This document shows, in pieces, positions 12,441-24,419 of a stretch of 64,000 nucleotides of DNA; within the stretch, counting starts at the first letter, position 1; each line of letters starts with the position of its first letter. The notes beneath the pieces were generated by a model that saw nothing but the letters and a program-made list of their open reading frames with translations, made no database searches and was not told the DNA's origin. This DNA comes from Phialocephala subalpina. Its lineage: Eukaryota > Ascomycota > Leotiomycetes > Helotiales > Mollisiaceae. A program made the translations under genes and the position numbers. The DNA is taken from NCBI GenBank assembly GCA_900073065.1, contig FJOG01000037.1:442849-506848 (forward strand), given 5' to 3'.

Positions 12441-13666
12441 CGTGTATTATCGGCTGTATTTATTCGATCGAGAAGGTGGGTATGCCTCGAGAGAGGTGCT
12501 GGTGTGCGATTGAGAAGGTAAATTTGCTTCGTGATGTATTGGTGTCTGATCTGACATCCTGAGCATTGCGAAGGTGGACGACGTGATATACGACCAAGGT
12601 GAAGTTGTATGATGTAAATGTTCGGACATCTTGAACTAGTGTTAAGGGTAAACTCCGCTGGGAGATGTGCTTGAGGCTCCGAGAGTCTCGAGGATGCAGA
12701 CACTAGCCAGTATTCGTATGTCGAGGCACCATTGGCATGTTGAAGCGGCAAAGGCCATTGTGCAAAGCTCGCAGACGGACATTTGCCTTCCCCGAGTAAG
12801 AGTCGCTAAGTCCCATCATCGATTGGTGCTGCTGGAGCTGCATGAATGCGGAGGCGACGATAGAGTGGAGTGGTGTTGTTGAACGTTTGACTTCAAAATA
12901 CGAATCGAGGCTAGGCTTGACACATTAAGGTTAAGCTAAGCTCAATTGAAGCTAGCTTTCCATTCATTCTTCTAACTCCGAAGATCTGTCCTGGACTCGT
13001 ATTTGAAAAACATTTGCAGCAGAGCTTTCAATAACTTCCTCGTCACATTTCTGCTCAGAGAATTGACAAGAAGTTTGACCTGGAGTCCTAGCTCCGAAGG
13101 GCTACGTGTCTCTCCTCATAGTAATGTCTGTTTTCTATCCCCGCTATCACCGAGTCCTCGAAACGCATCCCTAGCGCGCCTAAACTTCCGCACCTCCCCA
13201 CAGAACTCCCCTATTCACAAGCGAACATCCTGCTCGTCTCCCCTATTCTCTTTAACGACTAACCGGAGCTTATCACGTGTGGTAACCCTTCGTGACTAAG
13301 GGGATAAAAATCCCCGCCTCCTCACCGCCTTGGCCCTCAGCAGAATTTGCTTACTTTCCATATCCAGCGTCCAATTTGCATAAACTCAAATCCGGTACGG
13401 AGGAACGGGGCTCAGTGGTCCCGAACCCTCGTCAGCAGGCTCGCGGCAGAGAGCGAGAAGAAACCGATTGGTTCCATCGTTCGCACTGCCGTATTCGGCT
13501 CGCTCTGCTGTCAGACCTCGAGATGGAAATTATCCGACTCCGTAGATGTCTCGAGGCTGAGGTCTTTCTCCTTTCTCAATATTATTTTGCTCAAAATGTT
13601 TTTCAGACTATTGCTAAGAGCTGGAGGCACGAGGTGACGAGTTTTCAAGTTTGAATCGTTGCTGAG
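12441..13666. other. Divergent intergenic region
   Basis: Lies between the epimerase (minus) and the membrane protein (plus), so it should carry both promoters. It contains a TATCACGTG E-box-like site near 13271. The small ORFs at 13003-13299 and 13292-13654 are low-complexity with no recognisable domain. Confidence 0.45.
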
Positions 13667-14563
13667 ATGTTAGATTTGAGCGCCGGCTTCTCCGGAATTG
13701 AGCTTACTTGGTGGCTTGGGATATTTGGAGATTGTTTATGCATGCTTGGAGTCCAGTATCTGCTTCTGAAAACTCACAGAGCAAGAAAGGTCCTCCCGGC
13801 AGAGGTGGTGCCTACTCAACCTGAATTGTATGCGGGAGTTGCGTGTTTCTGGCTGGCATTCTTGGGCTCGATCAAGACTTTGGTACATACAAGGAGGGGC
13901 CTCTTCTGGATTCTTTCAAGCCTTGAGGTCGTGGATCACGATGGGCTCTGGAGGGTGTCGGAGATCCTGTCGTTGAATGAGACGTCGGTTCATGAAGCCT
14001 CGGACACCAAACTCGGATTGCAGCTCTTCAATCGTGTTCTCCTGACATGGCAACTTCACCAGGCCTTGATTTTCGTCCTTGACACAATAATCCCCTTCCT
14101 CAAGAATCTTAACCGCAAACCCGACACTACCCTCCGAACGCTTTGCTCCCGGATTCGCACCCTCGTCGCCTTCCTCCAACTCATCACCGTGGGACACTCC
14201 GCCTCCTCAGTCTCGCCCGCGTTCCAACTTTGTATTCCAGAATCGGACAACGCCTCCCTCTCAACAACTCAAAAGATCGGCCTCCAACGCAAACAATCAT
14301 CATCGCCAAAGAAAGGACGAACACTATCCTGGAGCCTCACAGTCGACAAGGAAGCGTTGGATGAGATGAAAGAAACACTCGGCCCACCTGGAGGATTTGG
14401 AGAGTTGGGGTTCTGTGTCGCGAAAGATGAGGTTCGGTTCGAAGCAATGGGAGTTGGGACGAGTTTTGCGCTGGTTTTCACTGTTGAAGATGAAGTCGGT
14501 TCTGTTGTTAAGCCTGCGACCTCGAGGCCGGAAGTGAAAGGGAAGAGGAGAAAGACGAAATGA
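13667..14563 (+). CDS. Fungal hypothetical membrane protein
   Basis: Single-exon ORF of 298 residues starting at ATG 13667. I do not recognise a family. Hydrophobic stretches at about residues 12-34 (WWLGIFGDCLCMLG), 52-72 (YAGVACFWLAFLGSIKTLV) and 160-175 (LVAFLQLITVG) suggest a few membrane helices. The C-terminal half is polar, with a Ser/Lys-rich linker (SSSPKKGR) and a basic tail (KGKRRKTK). Sustained codon bias and the lack of competing long frames support a real gene. Confidence 0.6.
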   Translation: MLDLSAGFSGIELTWWLGIFGDCLCMLGVQYLLLKTHRARKVLPAEVVPTQPELYAGVACFWLAFLGSIKTLVHTRRGLFWILSSLEVVDHDGLWRVSEILSLNETSVHEASDTKLGLQLFNRVLLTWQLHQALIFVLDTIIPFLKNLNRKPDTTLRTLCSRIRTLVAFLQLITVGHSASSVSPAFQLCIPESDNASLSTTQKIGLQRKQSSSPKKGRTLSWSLTVDKEALDEMKETLGPPGGFGELGFCVAKDEVRFEAMGVGTSFALVFTVEDEVGSVVKPATSRPEVKGKRRKTK

Positions 14564-14991
14564 AGCGTGGCTTTTCATCCGAGATTACCGTTATAATCTG
14601 CACCGAATTTGGACCTCTCTAAAGTCCACTTCCGTCTTTGGACCTGAGTAGTCGCTGCTCTAACCTGAGCCAAAGCCCTGAGCCCTGGGCCCGCTAATGA
14701 GTCAGCTGGATTCTGCTCAGGGGGTCGTCTTCTGGTTCCCTAGAGAACCGGTTATAGTATCCATGTTTCTAAATATGAATCTTAATACCTAGAACATAGC
14801 TACCTTTCCTAACCTATTACAATATCGTGATAGTATCCATTCTCGCTCTCCCTGTCAAACTTACAAGGATCCCTGCCGGAGCCGATTTTGGATCCAATAG
14901 CACGTGACTATAAATTTAGTCTCATAATGTGAATTGTGCCTGGGAGCCTAAGGCACTCGAACGATGGTCGACACCCAATTCAAGCACGTCA
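14564..14991. other. Short intergenic stretch
   Basis: Contains TATAGTATCCAT-like words near 14754 and 14830. No gene seen. Confidence 0.4.
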
Positions 14992-15858
14992 TCATTTGTA
15001 GCGCCTTCGCGATCTCCGCATAATTGGTAGGTCAAAGACGAGTCTTAGGGCTAGACTAGTGTACACGTGATGTCTGCCTTGTCTGACTGCCTTAGACAAG
15101 GCAGTCATCCCCTGACAATAATACAGCGACACCAAGCTGCTCTGCTTCTTACCCAAATCTCTGCCCTGACCATAAACGCCACAGGAGCAGATGATGACGC
15201 ATTTAAGGCAGTCGCCGTGCTCGGCTGCGGCGTCTTGCACGATCTTCTCGATGTTGCGGTAGAGCGCAGTGTCTGGTAGCGCGGTGATGGTGATGTCGGA
15301 GATGGCAGACCAAATTTTGGGATTCGTCTCCCTATGATAAGTAGGGTGTGCCCAGTCGGCGATCGCGCCAGTGCCGCCAAGACGGATGAGGGAGCGTGGA
15401 CTGGAGGGCGTGGCGGTGTGGAGGCGTCCCGCGATATGCGCTTTTGATTGAAGGTTCGTGTTTGGAATTGCCGTCGTCTGCTGTGGGTTAGTACAGTACA
15501 GTACATATATGGGTCGATCACGGAGCAGTTAACAGTCAAATCCATTGATAATGTTTGCAACGAAGAGATAGGCGAGAACTCACGGATCGCAATGTCATTC
15601 TCGGCCGCCGTGGCAGATATGAGGGCTGTATTGTCGAAGTCACCCTCAACGATCTTCATATTGGGATACTTCTCCTTTAAGCCCTGTGGGATGTTGCGGA
15701 GGAGAACGGTGAAGCTGTATTCTGGGTGTTGTTGAATGATAGCGTCGAGGACTGAACCTCGAATGTATCCCGTCCCTCCCGTTTGTGATACGATGTGTTA
15801 GAATTGATGATGCATTCAAGCATTCTATGGATACGTACAGGACGATCTTTGGAGCCAT
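14992..15858 (-). pseudogene. Decayed NAD(P)-binding (NmrA/atypical SDR-like) gene
   Basis: The ATG at 15858 gives MAPKIVL. TGGTGYIRGSVLDAI and a long family-like stretch (EKYPNMKIVEGDFDNTALIS) follow, then GGTGAIADWAH and a CGVYGQGRDLG segment of the kind seen in fungal NAD(P)-binding reductases. The pieces cannot be joined into one frame. The first intron has no AG acceptor where one is needed (CACAA in place of CACAG). A further one-base shift is required near 15440, between IK and AHIAG. The normal C-terminal region is replaced by unrelated sequence with a short hairpin. The glycine motif reads GYIRG rather than GYIGG. These are independent lesions, so this is most likely a pseudogene. 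Confidence 0.65.
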
Positions 15859-16768
15859 GATTGTGGCGATATGGTTGAATTTCGAGAGAAATTGGGGCAT
15901 TCGAGCTTCTGTCGAATGTTTTTGGAGGAGTTCAGCCAGCAAATATGGACTACCTATATCGGATAACCACCTGTCACTTGAACAATTCGAACCCTTCATT
16001 AGCCAGAGAAAATCGATAAGGGTGGACAGTGGGTGGTATACAGTCACCTCTAAAAGTGAAGCCAATTAGCAATTGATTTTAACGTGAAAAACAATGGATA
16101 AGAGATGGAGATAACGTACACTTTTTACTTAAAGGGTTGCTAGGCGCGTATAATGCTGTGGTGAACTCTTTGTCCCGAGTTTCATTATACCTCAGTTGGC
16201 TGCAAAGAGCTTTGACACCTGGGCTTTCTGGTTGCCTCTATATTAATGAGTGGCATGGTTACAAATAATTTAATGGGCTTTAGAAAAATACAAGAGAGAT
16301 AAGATCAAAGGAAAAAAGAAAAAGGAAACAGAGCGTTGGCAACGATTATACAATACAAGAGGGGGAAAGTTCGCCTCGAGCTATGAGTGGGGTTCAATGG
16401 ACGGAGGGCGCGTAGACGGCGAATCAGTGAGCTATCCATTATATTGGAAAATTAAATGTAGAATCCATAGGCACGGCCCAAGGAAATTCGCAAAGGAACT
16501 CATATTTTAATTGATGGTGCATAGTGACTATAATACCGTTACCAAGCTGTGGATTCAGTTCGCGTTGTGCTTTCAACTCTTAGCCCACCAAAGCAGCACC
16601 CCCGTGGTTGCTAAATTGGACGAGGCTGCAGGCAAGGCTTTCTTCAGCCGTCCGTGCCAGCTGTCAGTCAACCCTCCTCCATCCTTATCCTCAATCATCA
16701 AACATCACCCACGATAATTCTCCATCACCACCAAACTTCTCAAGCATAGCCATAATTCCAGCACCATC
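15859..16768. other. Intergenic
   Basis: Purine-rich tract around 16290-16335. Nothing else recognisable. The 3' part is the promoter of the ankyrin protein. Confidence 0.4.
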
Positions 16769-19357
16769 ATGGAAGTCCTCTCCGGCGTATCCAGCGCCTT
16801 CGCCGTCGTCTCCCTTACAATCGAACTCGGAGACAAGATCAAGAAGCTTTGCAACTTCTGGTGCTCCATCCAAGAAGCGCCTAAAGAGATCCGCAGCATT
16901 TCTCGAGACCTGAACATTATTTCGGATGTTCTTGATGATATTCGGCAAGATGCTGACTCTGCGAGACCGCAACTAAGAGCTTTGTCTGCGAGCCGTGCGG
17001 CGCTAGAGCAATGTTCGGATAGTCTTGAAACATTGCGAGAACATGTTGATGAGTTAGCGCCTGGATTATTGGATGGAAAAAGGAGAGTAAGGAAGTGGGC
17101 TGCGTTTAAAGCGGCTTGGAAAGAGGAGAAGTTGACGAGGTTCCAAGCCGTGTTGAGGGATATGAAGCTGACATTGATCTTGGCCAGGCAAAATTCTACT
17201 AAGTTCGTTCTAATTCTCTGTTTGGATCACTGCTAATACAGATAGTCGGACAACTCTTGCCTATCAGGATTCAAGTCAGCAAAACTTGAGTTTCATTGCC
17301 CAAGCAATGGGCTTTCTTTTGGAGGAGCAGAGTTCGAGAACAATCACAACAAAATCAAGTGCATCCCTTGATATGGACGAGCATCTGATGGCTTTACGAC
17401 ACGAGTCTCAGAGACTGTCCTCCTCAATATCAAATCCGATTGCTCGCTTTGGATTCGAAAAGACAATCGAATCGGCATTTTCCCAATTCTCTAACAGCTT
17501 GGACGTCTCCAAGGGTCAACGGCATAGTTGCCATTCATTACTCAACACCGAAAACCAGCCCATTCGGGGAGCAGTATCAACTGACAACACAGAACGCAGC
17601 ACATGCAGCAAGACGACATACAGATATTCAATCAATAGCATATTTGGGACAATCTATGTGAGTTCCACGACGACCGAGTATGTAGTTACGTCAACATATG
17701 AGGTCGAGCCAGATCAGGATCGCAATGACGAAACTGTCAAGATTGAGACCTCTTTCACAGTACATCCATCACGGTGGTTGCAGATTTGCGGGATCAATCA
17801 CGGAATCCGAATTGCACTTTCAAAGTCCTTCCAGGGAGTTGATTGCAGGCTACGCACTTATAGGGCTGTGCCTGACGATGCTCCCATATTTGAACTGTGT
17901 AGGCTTGGGAAGTTTGACGAGATAAGACATCTCTTCGACAAGAAGCTTGCCTCTCCGTGGGATACTAATTCCTTGGGCCAAACGCCTTTACATGTAAGTT
18001 CTCCTCGCAATTCAGTACCTCAAGAACCACGGAGTAAAATATCAATGTTTCCGAAGATATGAGACATTCAATGGGACTGTGCACGAAAGTCTTAGGTTGA
18101 TATTTCCAATATCGTGAAAGGAAGTTCTTCAATAGTAAAGAAAGACCGCTAAAACGTCTCAGGAAGCAGCCAAGAACGCAAGACCAGATACTTGTCAGTT
18201 CTTGATCACTCAGGGAGCTGATCTAGATGCGAGAGACAATTACGGGCGGTAAGTTGCTGAACATCCTCTAAACTCCACTGTTTAGGTACATGACCAAAGT
18301 CTGATGCAGTTAAAGATCGGTGGCATACTATGCTTTTTCCCGTGATTTATCCAGCTTTTGGCCATTACCCGTTTCATTCTCCGTCTGGTCATGCAAAGCC
18401 CACATTGAGACGATGAGACTATTCCAAGAGAAACTCGACACTTTGAGTAAAGAAGCCTCCAACGCACTTAGTCACCTAATGATTTTCAACAAATGCGACA
18501 ATCGCGCTTGCTCTCATCCTCCTGGTCTTCGACAATCGTTTGAATGGGCATTCCCAATCTTGAAAGATAGTATCTTTCAAGATGGTCCTTCAAAAAGGAA
18601 AACGATTGCCACGTTCTTGATACACGCTATGCGGGGAAATGATATTGATGTTAGACCACTGGCGCGAATTCTTCCATTCGTTGGAGACATTAATGAGGAT
18701 CGAAGTGCAGAAGACAGTGTATGGGTTCCTTTAGGTCATGGAATAGTGCATAAAATATGTGATGGAGGTGGTAAGCATTGGCAAGAGCTGCAAGACTTCG
18801 CTCATCTCCTGGTCCCCCTAGGATTGGATCTCCACGCGCCATGGAACAGCGAATATAATAGAATGAACGGCAGTACCCCAACGTCCAGTGTACTGGGCTT
18901 TTCTCGAAATTTTTTTAGGTTTCGTGAATTGTTGCGCGGTCAGGCGATCAACATTCCAAAATTCGTTGAGGACGAACTGCGCCAGAAACCTTTGCCCGAT
19001 GCGGGGTGGACACAAGAAAGTCTACAAGAGCTGTTTGACCTTGATTTTGAGCCAATAACTGTGCAATTACAGTGTCCCTGTTGCAATATCTTGTACGGTG
19101 CGTGGGGTGCTGAACCTCGAGACGTTAGTGGGGGGATAGAGAAATCTTGGCTCAATATGCTCAAACGCCTGAGAGAAAGGCAGAAGGACGGCACCAGCAT
19201 CGAAGAGATTCTACGAATTCGCGATCAAGAAATAGTTGACCTCAAAGAGCCAATGTTAGGTATCTGCGGTTATATTCATTGCGAGATCGGGAAGTTGAAT
19301 CGGAAAAAGGAGGAAGAACCAGAAGAAGAAGGTTCACCTTTCCTCCTCTCGATCTGA
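16769..19357 (+). CDS. Fungal STAND-type N-terminal domain protein with ankyrin repeat
   Basis: Exons 16769-17202, 17246-17993, 18163-18248 and 18316-19357 sum to 2310 nt (769 residues). The N-terminus (MEVLSGVSSAFAVVSLTIEL, then KIKKLCNFWCSIQEAPKEI) matches the helical fungal N-terminal domain found in front of NACHT and ankyrin proteins and in HET-related signalling proteins. A beta-rich middle region with SRWLQICG follows. The end of exon 2 plus exon 3 codes an ankyrin unit (NSLGQTPLHEAAKN, then FLITQGADLDARDNYGRS). The C-terminal 340 residues have no domain I can name and contain a CPCC motif (LQCPCCNILYG). No NTPase core is seen. A role in non-self recognition or signalling is inference from the domain type. 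Confidence 0.85.
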
Positions 19358-21033
19358 CAGCCGCAGGGCGAGTACGTCCAGCGTTAACATCTATAATCAA
19401 CACCATTACTGCCTCCTCGCACCTGAACTCTTCTGTCACGAACCTGATGTCTTTCCGAGTCCAGGATAACAGCCATGAGGCATTCCCTTCAACACACCGG
19501 CCGGCATTCGAGGCTACAATGGGCAAATTTCGAATGTAGAAAGTGCAGAATGCAGAAAGCCCGGTCATCCGGAAAGGACTCGCGGATCCCTCGGAGAGCT
19601 TGGGGACATTCAAACCTCTACTGAACCTGGATAAAATCTTGGGCGGCGACGAGGGCAACATTCAAGAGCCAAATTGAGATCCAAATGCAATGCAATCGGT
19701 GGTCAGCCACTGACACATTGCGGGTAGGAGATATTGCCAGACTGCTAGTCTTGATCTCTGCGTTAATGATCATTGTATTCATGCCGCTCTTTCAGCTGTT
19801 TGAACTAAAACTGAAGTCCACCTCTTTCCTGCTGAAGGTGACGATGAAATTCCAAGTCTTAGGTGATTGAATACGATGTATGCTATAGGAGAATGGGTTA
19901 TGCCACCGTATTTCTCGTCTAGAAAGTTGGATTGTTCGAGGGTTTGTTGCGCGCGTCGCAGTCGAACTACTTTTCGAAATGCTTCAGGATCTGCTAGACG
20001 TTGGTGATTGCGCTCTTGAGCTGTCCAAGGTTGCGGGAGAAGGGTTGAGGAATGCAGGGGAGCGCTTATTCACAAACTCTTCAGTAAATTTTCAAAGATA
20101 CCGACACAAAAATGTTACCCCCACTCTGTCGCGCCTCTATGCCTTCAACTCCCGCCGCCTCGGTCGTAGAGCAACACTGGTAGCGGTAGCGGTCGGTAGA
20201 GTTAGTGGGTAGAGCATGAGGTGACGGAGGGGGAAGTGTCACGTGTGCGAGAAGTCCTCGCCGAGGACGATGAATCGTTTGAGAACTGGAACAAGGGAAC
20301 CGCTCTAAAAATGTTGTCCCGCTACCATAGCAGAAACTAGGAGAAATCAACACAACTATGCTAGATTGCTAAGACTCTGATAAATCTGGTTACAAGAACT
20401 CGTTGGGGCTTCCAGGACTGTTGCTCCATATAGAGGATCACTGCCTGCTACTACTAGCACAGCCAGCATGGGCGTCAAAATTTCTCCGAGCCAGTTAGGT
20501 CTTGTAGGCTGCTATGTTCTCGTTTCCTTTCGCTCGCCAGATACGATGCTCCGTGATTTCGCCCACGCGCGTCTGACAATCTACCAGGGTACTACTGCTG
20601 AAATTGATGTTAGACTATAGGGAAGCCGCAGTGCTGAAGAAATGTATACGTAGCAGCGTCGGGGGTGGGCGAAGGTGGAAGGTGTTCTTGTGGTGTTGCT
20701 GGTGTTGCTGGTGTTGTTGCTGTCGCCGTTAGGAATCGTGCTGATTGTTTAAATTTTCGCTGTCAAGTCTGAAAGTTCGGGATGGAACCTCTGCCATGTA
20801 GATATCATTGGTACTAAGCGGAGTGGGAATATGAGAAAGGATGGGTGGAGTCGGTGTTAGCGCCGTGCGCATTCGATGAGAATGATAGGTGGAGATAACC
20901 GCTGTGCTGCGTGGTAGCAAGAGCTCCGTTTCGGTAGCAGTCATTCTGATACATTAATTTACGGTATTACTATTAAGAACCCCGAGATGGAGCCAGAACG
21001 CCACACATGAGGATCCCATCGTTGATGAGACAA
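19358..21033. other. Gene-poor stretch with a gene relic
   Basis: Apart from the CorA-like relic (19938-20036) I see no gene. A GTGTTGCTG-type trinucleotide repeat lies near 20689-20722. ORFs on both strands here lack domain or codon support. Confidence 0.5.
19938..20036 (-). pseudogene. Relic fragment of the CorA-like gene at 29884-30881
   Basis: Read on the minus strand, this roughly 100-bp piece aligns to 30400-30500 of the intact gene at about 80% identity. The relic protein reads NLGQLKSAITNV, stop, QILKHFEK, stop. The intact one reads DLGQLKNAITNVQKIMRHFEKQ. Both stops are TAG where the intact or related codon is CAG, i.e. C-to-T changes. A 2-base insertion follows in the CGCG run. The rest of the gene is not recognisable here. 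Confidence 0.75.
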
Positions 21034-22757
21034 TCACTCTTCCTCTAGCCTGGTCCCTGCGAATTCTCTCGGTGGAACACCCATTTCAAACAGCCTATCA
21101 ATCTCCTTAAATGTACGTCCCTTCGTTTCGGGATAATACATCCAGATCCCTATACAGCTGACTCCCAATATGCCTCCATAGACAAATGCTATTTTGCCTC
21201 CGAGGTTCGCATCATCAGGATTCATGGCAAAAGGAAGCAGCACTCCAGACACCGCTCCCACGAGACCGTTAGTGACTGTAGCAAGAGACTGGGTATGAGA
21301 GCGAAGGGATGATTTGGAGACTTCGGCGACGATGGCCCATGCGACAGAACCGATGGTGGACTGGTAGGTGAAAGACCATATGGCCATGAAGAAAACTTGC
21401 GCCCAAATGGCGGATTTCGACGGGATGGTGGCGGTGATTCCGATCATGAAGAGAGCAGCTGCAAGTATGCATGCACCATATAGCGCAGTTCCCCTCCTCC
21501 CATACCGTTCGACGAACACCCATCCCACCATATTTCCAACCAGCATGACGAACGACAGGCCGACGGTAGCGTTGAATGCGGCGCTCGTGCTGAGTCCTCC
21601 GAGCTCAAGAAAGTATGCCATGTATCCGATGATCCAACTCATCCCACTAACGCTTTGAATGAAGAATGTGCTCATAGCAATCAATGTCCGAAACGTATTC
21701 TTTCCCTGAAAACATTCCCTGAAGCTTGCCTCTCTCTGTGTCTTCGCCTGCGTCTCGAGATCGATCTTTATTGAAGCAATGAATCCCTCTGCATCGAAGT
21801 TCGCATTGTGGAGTCGTCGGGTGTTTTTCATCGCTTTATCGATTCGTCCTTGTGCCACCAGACAGTACGGAGATTCGGGAAAGAAGGGGAGGATTAGGAG
21901 GGCGATACCGGCGAAAACCCATTGTACGGCAAAGAGGATGCGATACGAGTTTGCGTTGTCAAAGTATTGCGTCTGCCGCATCACGACATATGCTAGGCAT
22001 TGACCGAAAACGATGCTCCAATTGACGGCAGATGTAGTTGCTCCTCGAAGTGCGAATGGGGCAATTTCTGCGCAGTATGTCGGAGCAATGGTGATGAAAA
22101 CTCCCAAAGGAATTCCAGTGAGGATCTTTCCTCCAAAGAGGAGCGGAAGGTTTCCTGGAGAGAACCATTGTAGAAACACACCTGCAACGCTGAGGACTAG
22201 AAGCGGTCAGCATTCAGACATGAAGGGAAGGAAGAAAAAAGAACATACTGTAGGAGATGAACATGAAGAACTGCCTTCCCCATTTCTTCGCCCCGTATCC
22301 CGCTATGATACCACCAAACAGCAACCCAAATAGACTCGCTCCACCAAGGCCCAACTGCCAAATAGCAGGCACCACAAATTGTCCCTGAAACTCCTCTCCA
22401 TAATCCTGTCGGAACCGATCGATCGCAAGGACGATCTATCAATACTCATCAGCCCGGAGAGCTGGAGATGAGACCATTGTAATGTCCCAGAACCCGAAGT
22501 GGTTTGTAGAGGAGACGTACCGAGCTAGCCAACCCATCATATCCCCACATAATGCACGTAAATAATGAGTATCCGCACCAACAGAGTGCTTTCGGGTTCC
22601 TCCTTATCGCTTCTTTCCAACTCTGCGCATGCTGGCCCATCTCAAACGCCCTGGCTTTCCTGACTTGCTCGTCGTCCTCTGTTGCTCCCATTGTATCTGG
22701 CCGCAGCAAATCCTTTCCCATGAAGAGACTCTCTTCTTTGACATCCCGCATGACCAT
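21034..22757 (-). CDS. MFS sugar transporter, maltose/alpha-glucoside permease type
   Basis: Exons 22757-22521, 22435-22249 and 22196-21034 total 1587 nt (528 residues). A polar N-terminus precedes the first helix at WCGYSLFTCIMWGYDG. Family marks are the loop GGIIAGYGAKKWGRQ between helices 2 and 3, PESPYCLVAQGRIDKA at the end of helix 6, and the closing PETKGRTFKEIDRLFEMGV. These are sugar-porter signatures, and the PESPYxL..G and MGVPPREF parts are typical of the fungal maltose permease group. It should import alpha-glucosides or related sugars by proton symport at the plasma membrane; the exact sugar is unknown. Confidence 0.9.
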
Positions 22758-23941
22758 ATCCGCGTCTCGTTTGCTGTCTTTCGTTCCGTTTCGAGAGGTA
22801 AATCAATGCAAGAACGACCGTCTCAGACGCAGAAAGGGAAACAGCAAGTCGCAATACTGCCAACACAGCTCAGTATAGGTACAGCACTGTACAAGAATTG
22901 CCCCGCAAATCCTCAATACGACAATACACAAGTCAGGACGTAGGCATGGGAATGGTCTCCGATATAGCGGTTCTCTTTGTCGATCAATGCATACGGATTA
23001 GAGATGCCGGGAGCTGGGAAGGAAGGAACGGAATGCTTGGCGCGTCGCGAATGTACGGGGAATGATGGAACACCAAATGAAACCCCCCTCTTGCCCGTCA
23101 AGGTTGTCGCAGAGCCTCATGCTTTCTCTTTGGTCTTTCCCTCGTATTGGAAACATAGGCTTGCGAAAAAAGGAGCCTGTTGCTGGCGGAGTACGGGCGT
23201 AGGTCGAGGATCGAGAAGTGGTGCAAACTTGCCATTTTGCATGCGAGTTGGCGGCATCAAGAAGAGGCTGATGTATCGTCAAGGTTTGCTTTTGAATAGA
23301 GGCTTTAATTGCGGCGTCGCGACGCCTTGGGTTTCAGCCATCACGGTAATTGATGTGCTTTGGCGGAGACCGAATGCACGCGTTGCATACATGGCGTTGA
23401 CCTTCCAACTCGAAGGGATCCATTGCGTACGGTACCCTGTCAGTCGTCTGTATGTCTTGCCTTGTATTATTGAGAGCTTGGCTCACAGTTTCGCGATAGA
23501 GAGGTTATTTCTTGCCTCAGGCTTCCAGATTGCATGCTATTCCACTCAGGCTCTAGCCCGTTCGCTAAAATGGCCATTCACGGCTCTCTGTCTGACCTTA
23601 GTCCGGGTTCCCTCTCTCCCCCTGAATTGACTTTACTAGGCATGAATGTTTGTTTGTTCCTCATTCATCCATACCCAGAAGAGACCTTCCCAGAACTCTC
23701 CCCAAACCAGATTCTGGGACCTGATTGAGCTGTTCCTTCTAGATAAATATGAATGGTCTCATAGACAACGAACGGCCCGAAGCGCTGTCATGCATCATAT
23801 GAGATGTATAGTTTGGTACCGTGCAGTCAGTCTTCTGACATGAACTGGGCCTAGTCCCAATATGGAAACTTATGTTTCAAAAGTGTGCCTGATTGTCAAT
23901 TTTCGACCCCTAGATCTGATTACAAACACTTACAAGAAACG
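22758..23941. other. Intergenic
   Basis: Promoter side of the sugar transporter. An open frame of 217 codons at 22977-23630 has no family features, a composition unlike the neighbouring genes and no ATG at its start, so I do not call it a gene. Confidence 0.45.
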
Positions 23942-24419
23942 ATGAACCTCCTGAAAACAAACCTTCTTCTGCTGATAGCTCCGTTGACGCTCACTCGGCC
24001 GTTGGGATGCATGAAATGTGGTTATATCTTCACAGTGCATAGTGGACTTGAGTGCACTGACAATAATACTACCTAAGAAGCTTGGCTTACGCAGACGCAT
24101 CCATGGAACCAGAGTTGTATCGACGTTGTGGACGAACTTGACGAAGACCACGCTATGGCATTACACTTCAGTATCGGGCAGTATACAGCAGTCTTTGGTG
24201 TGTCTCAAAAAGGAAGCGGAACGAACAAAATTTGGAATATACTGATGTGACGAAATAGGATATACAGAACCTAGCTGTCGTGGTGAGAGTTCGCTGCTCA
24301 CTCATTGGGCCAGACAAGCGTGTCTACCGCTAGAAACAAATAATTTCGATGGGAAGTACCACTGGCACGAGAGGTCTGACAAGGAGTTGCAACTAGAGTT
24401 GGTGTGGACGGAAAACTGA
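23942..24419 (+). pseudogene. Small secreted protein, broken paralogue of 24934-25446
   Basis: The ATG at 23942 begins a signal peptide (MNLLKTNLLLLIAPLTLT). Exons 23942-24170 and 24259-24419 join in phase (390 nt), with the intron at the same place relative to the conserved second-exon cysteines as in the downstream gene. One TAA at 24074-24076 (codon 45) interrupts an otherwise open frame. The second exon (SCRGESSLLTHWARQACLPL) matches DCKDDRIWLGGAGEVCLPVD of the intact copy in cysteine spacing. An alternative 60-nt in-frame intron could remove the stop but would also remove a conserved cysteine, so a nonsense mutation is more likely. Confidence 0.55.

Noticed and set aside
12398..12751. 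117-codon minus-strand frame
   Set aside because: Overlaps the epimerase start in another frame; no family features.
13003..13654. Two overlapping ORFs upstream of the membrane protein
   Set aside because: Low-complexity translations, no homologous features; probably promoter and leader.
22977..23630. Open frame of 217 codons on the plus strand
   Set aside because: No ATG at its beginning, no family features, and odd composition compared with neighbouring genes; it lies in the sugar transporter promoter.
24009..24084. Explaining the stop in the first small secreted gene by a 60-nt intron
   Set aside because: It would be in frame but removes a cysteine conserved in the intact paralogue. Kept only as an alternative.
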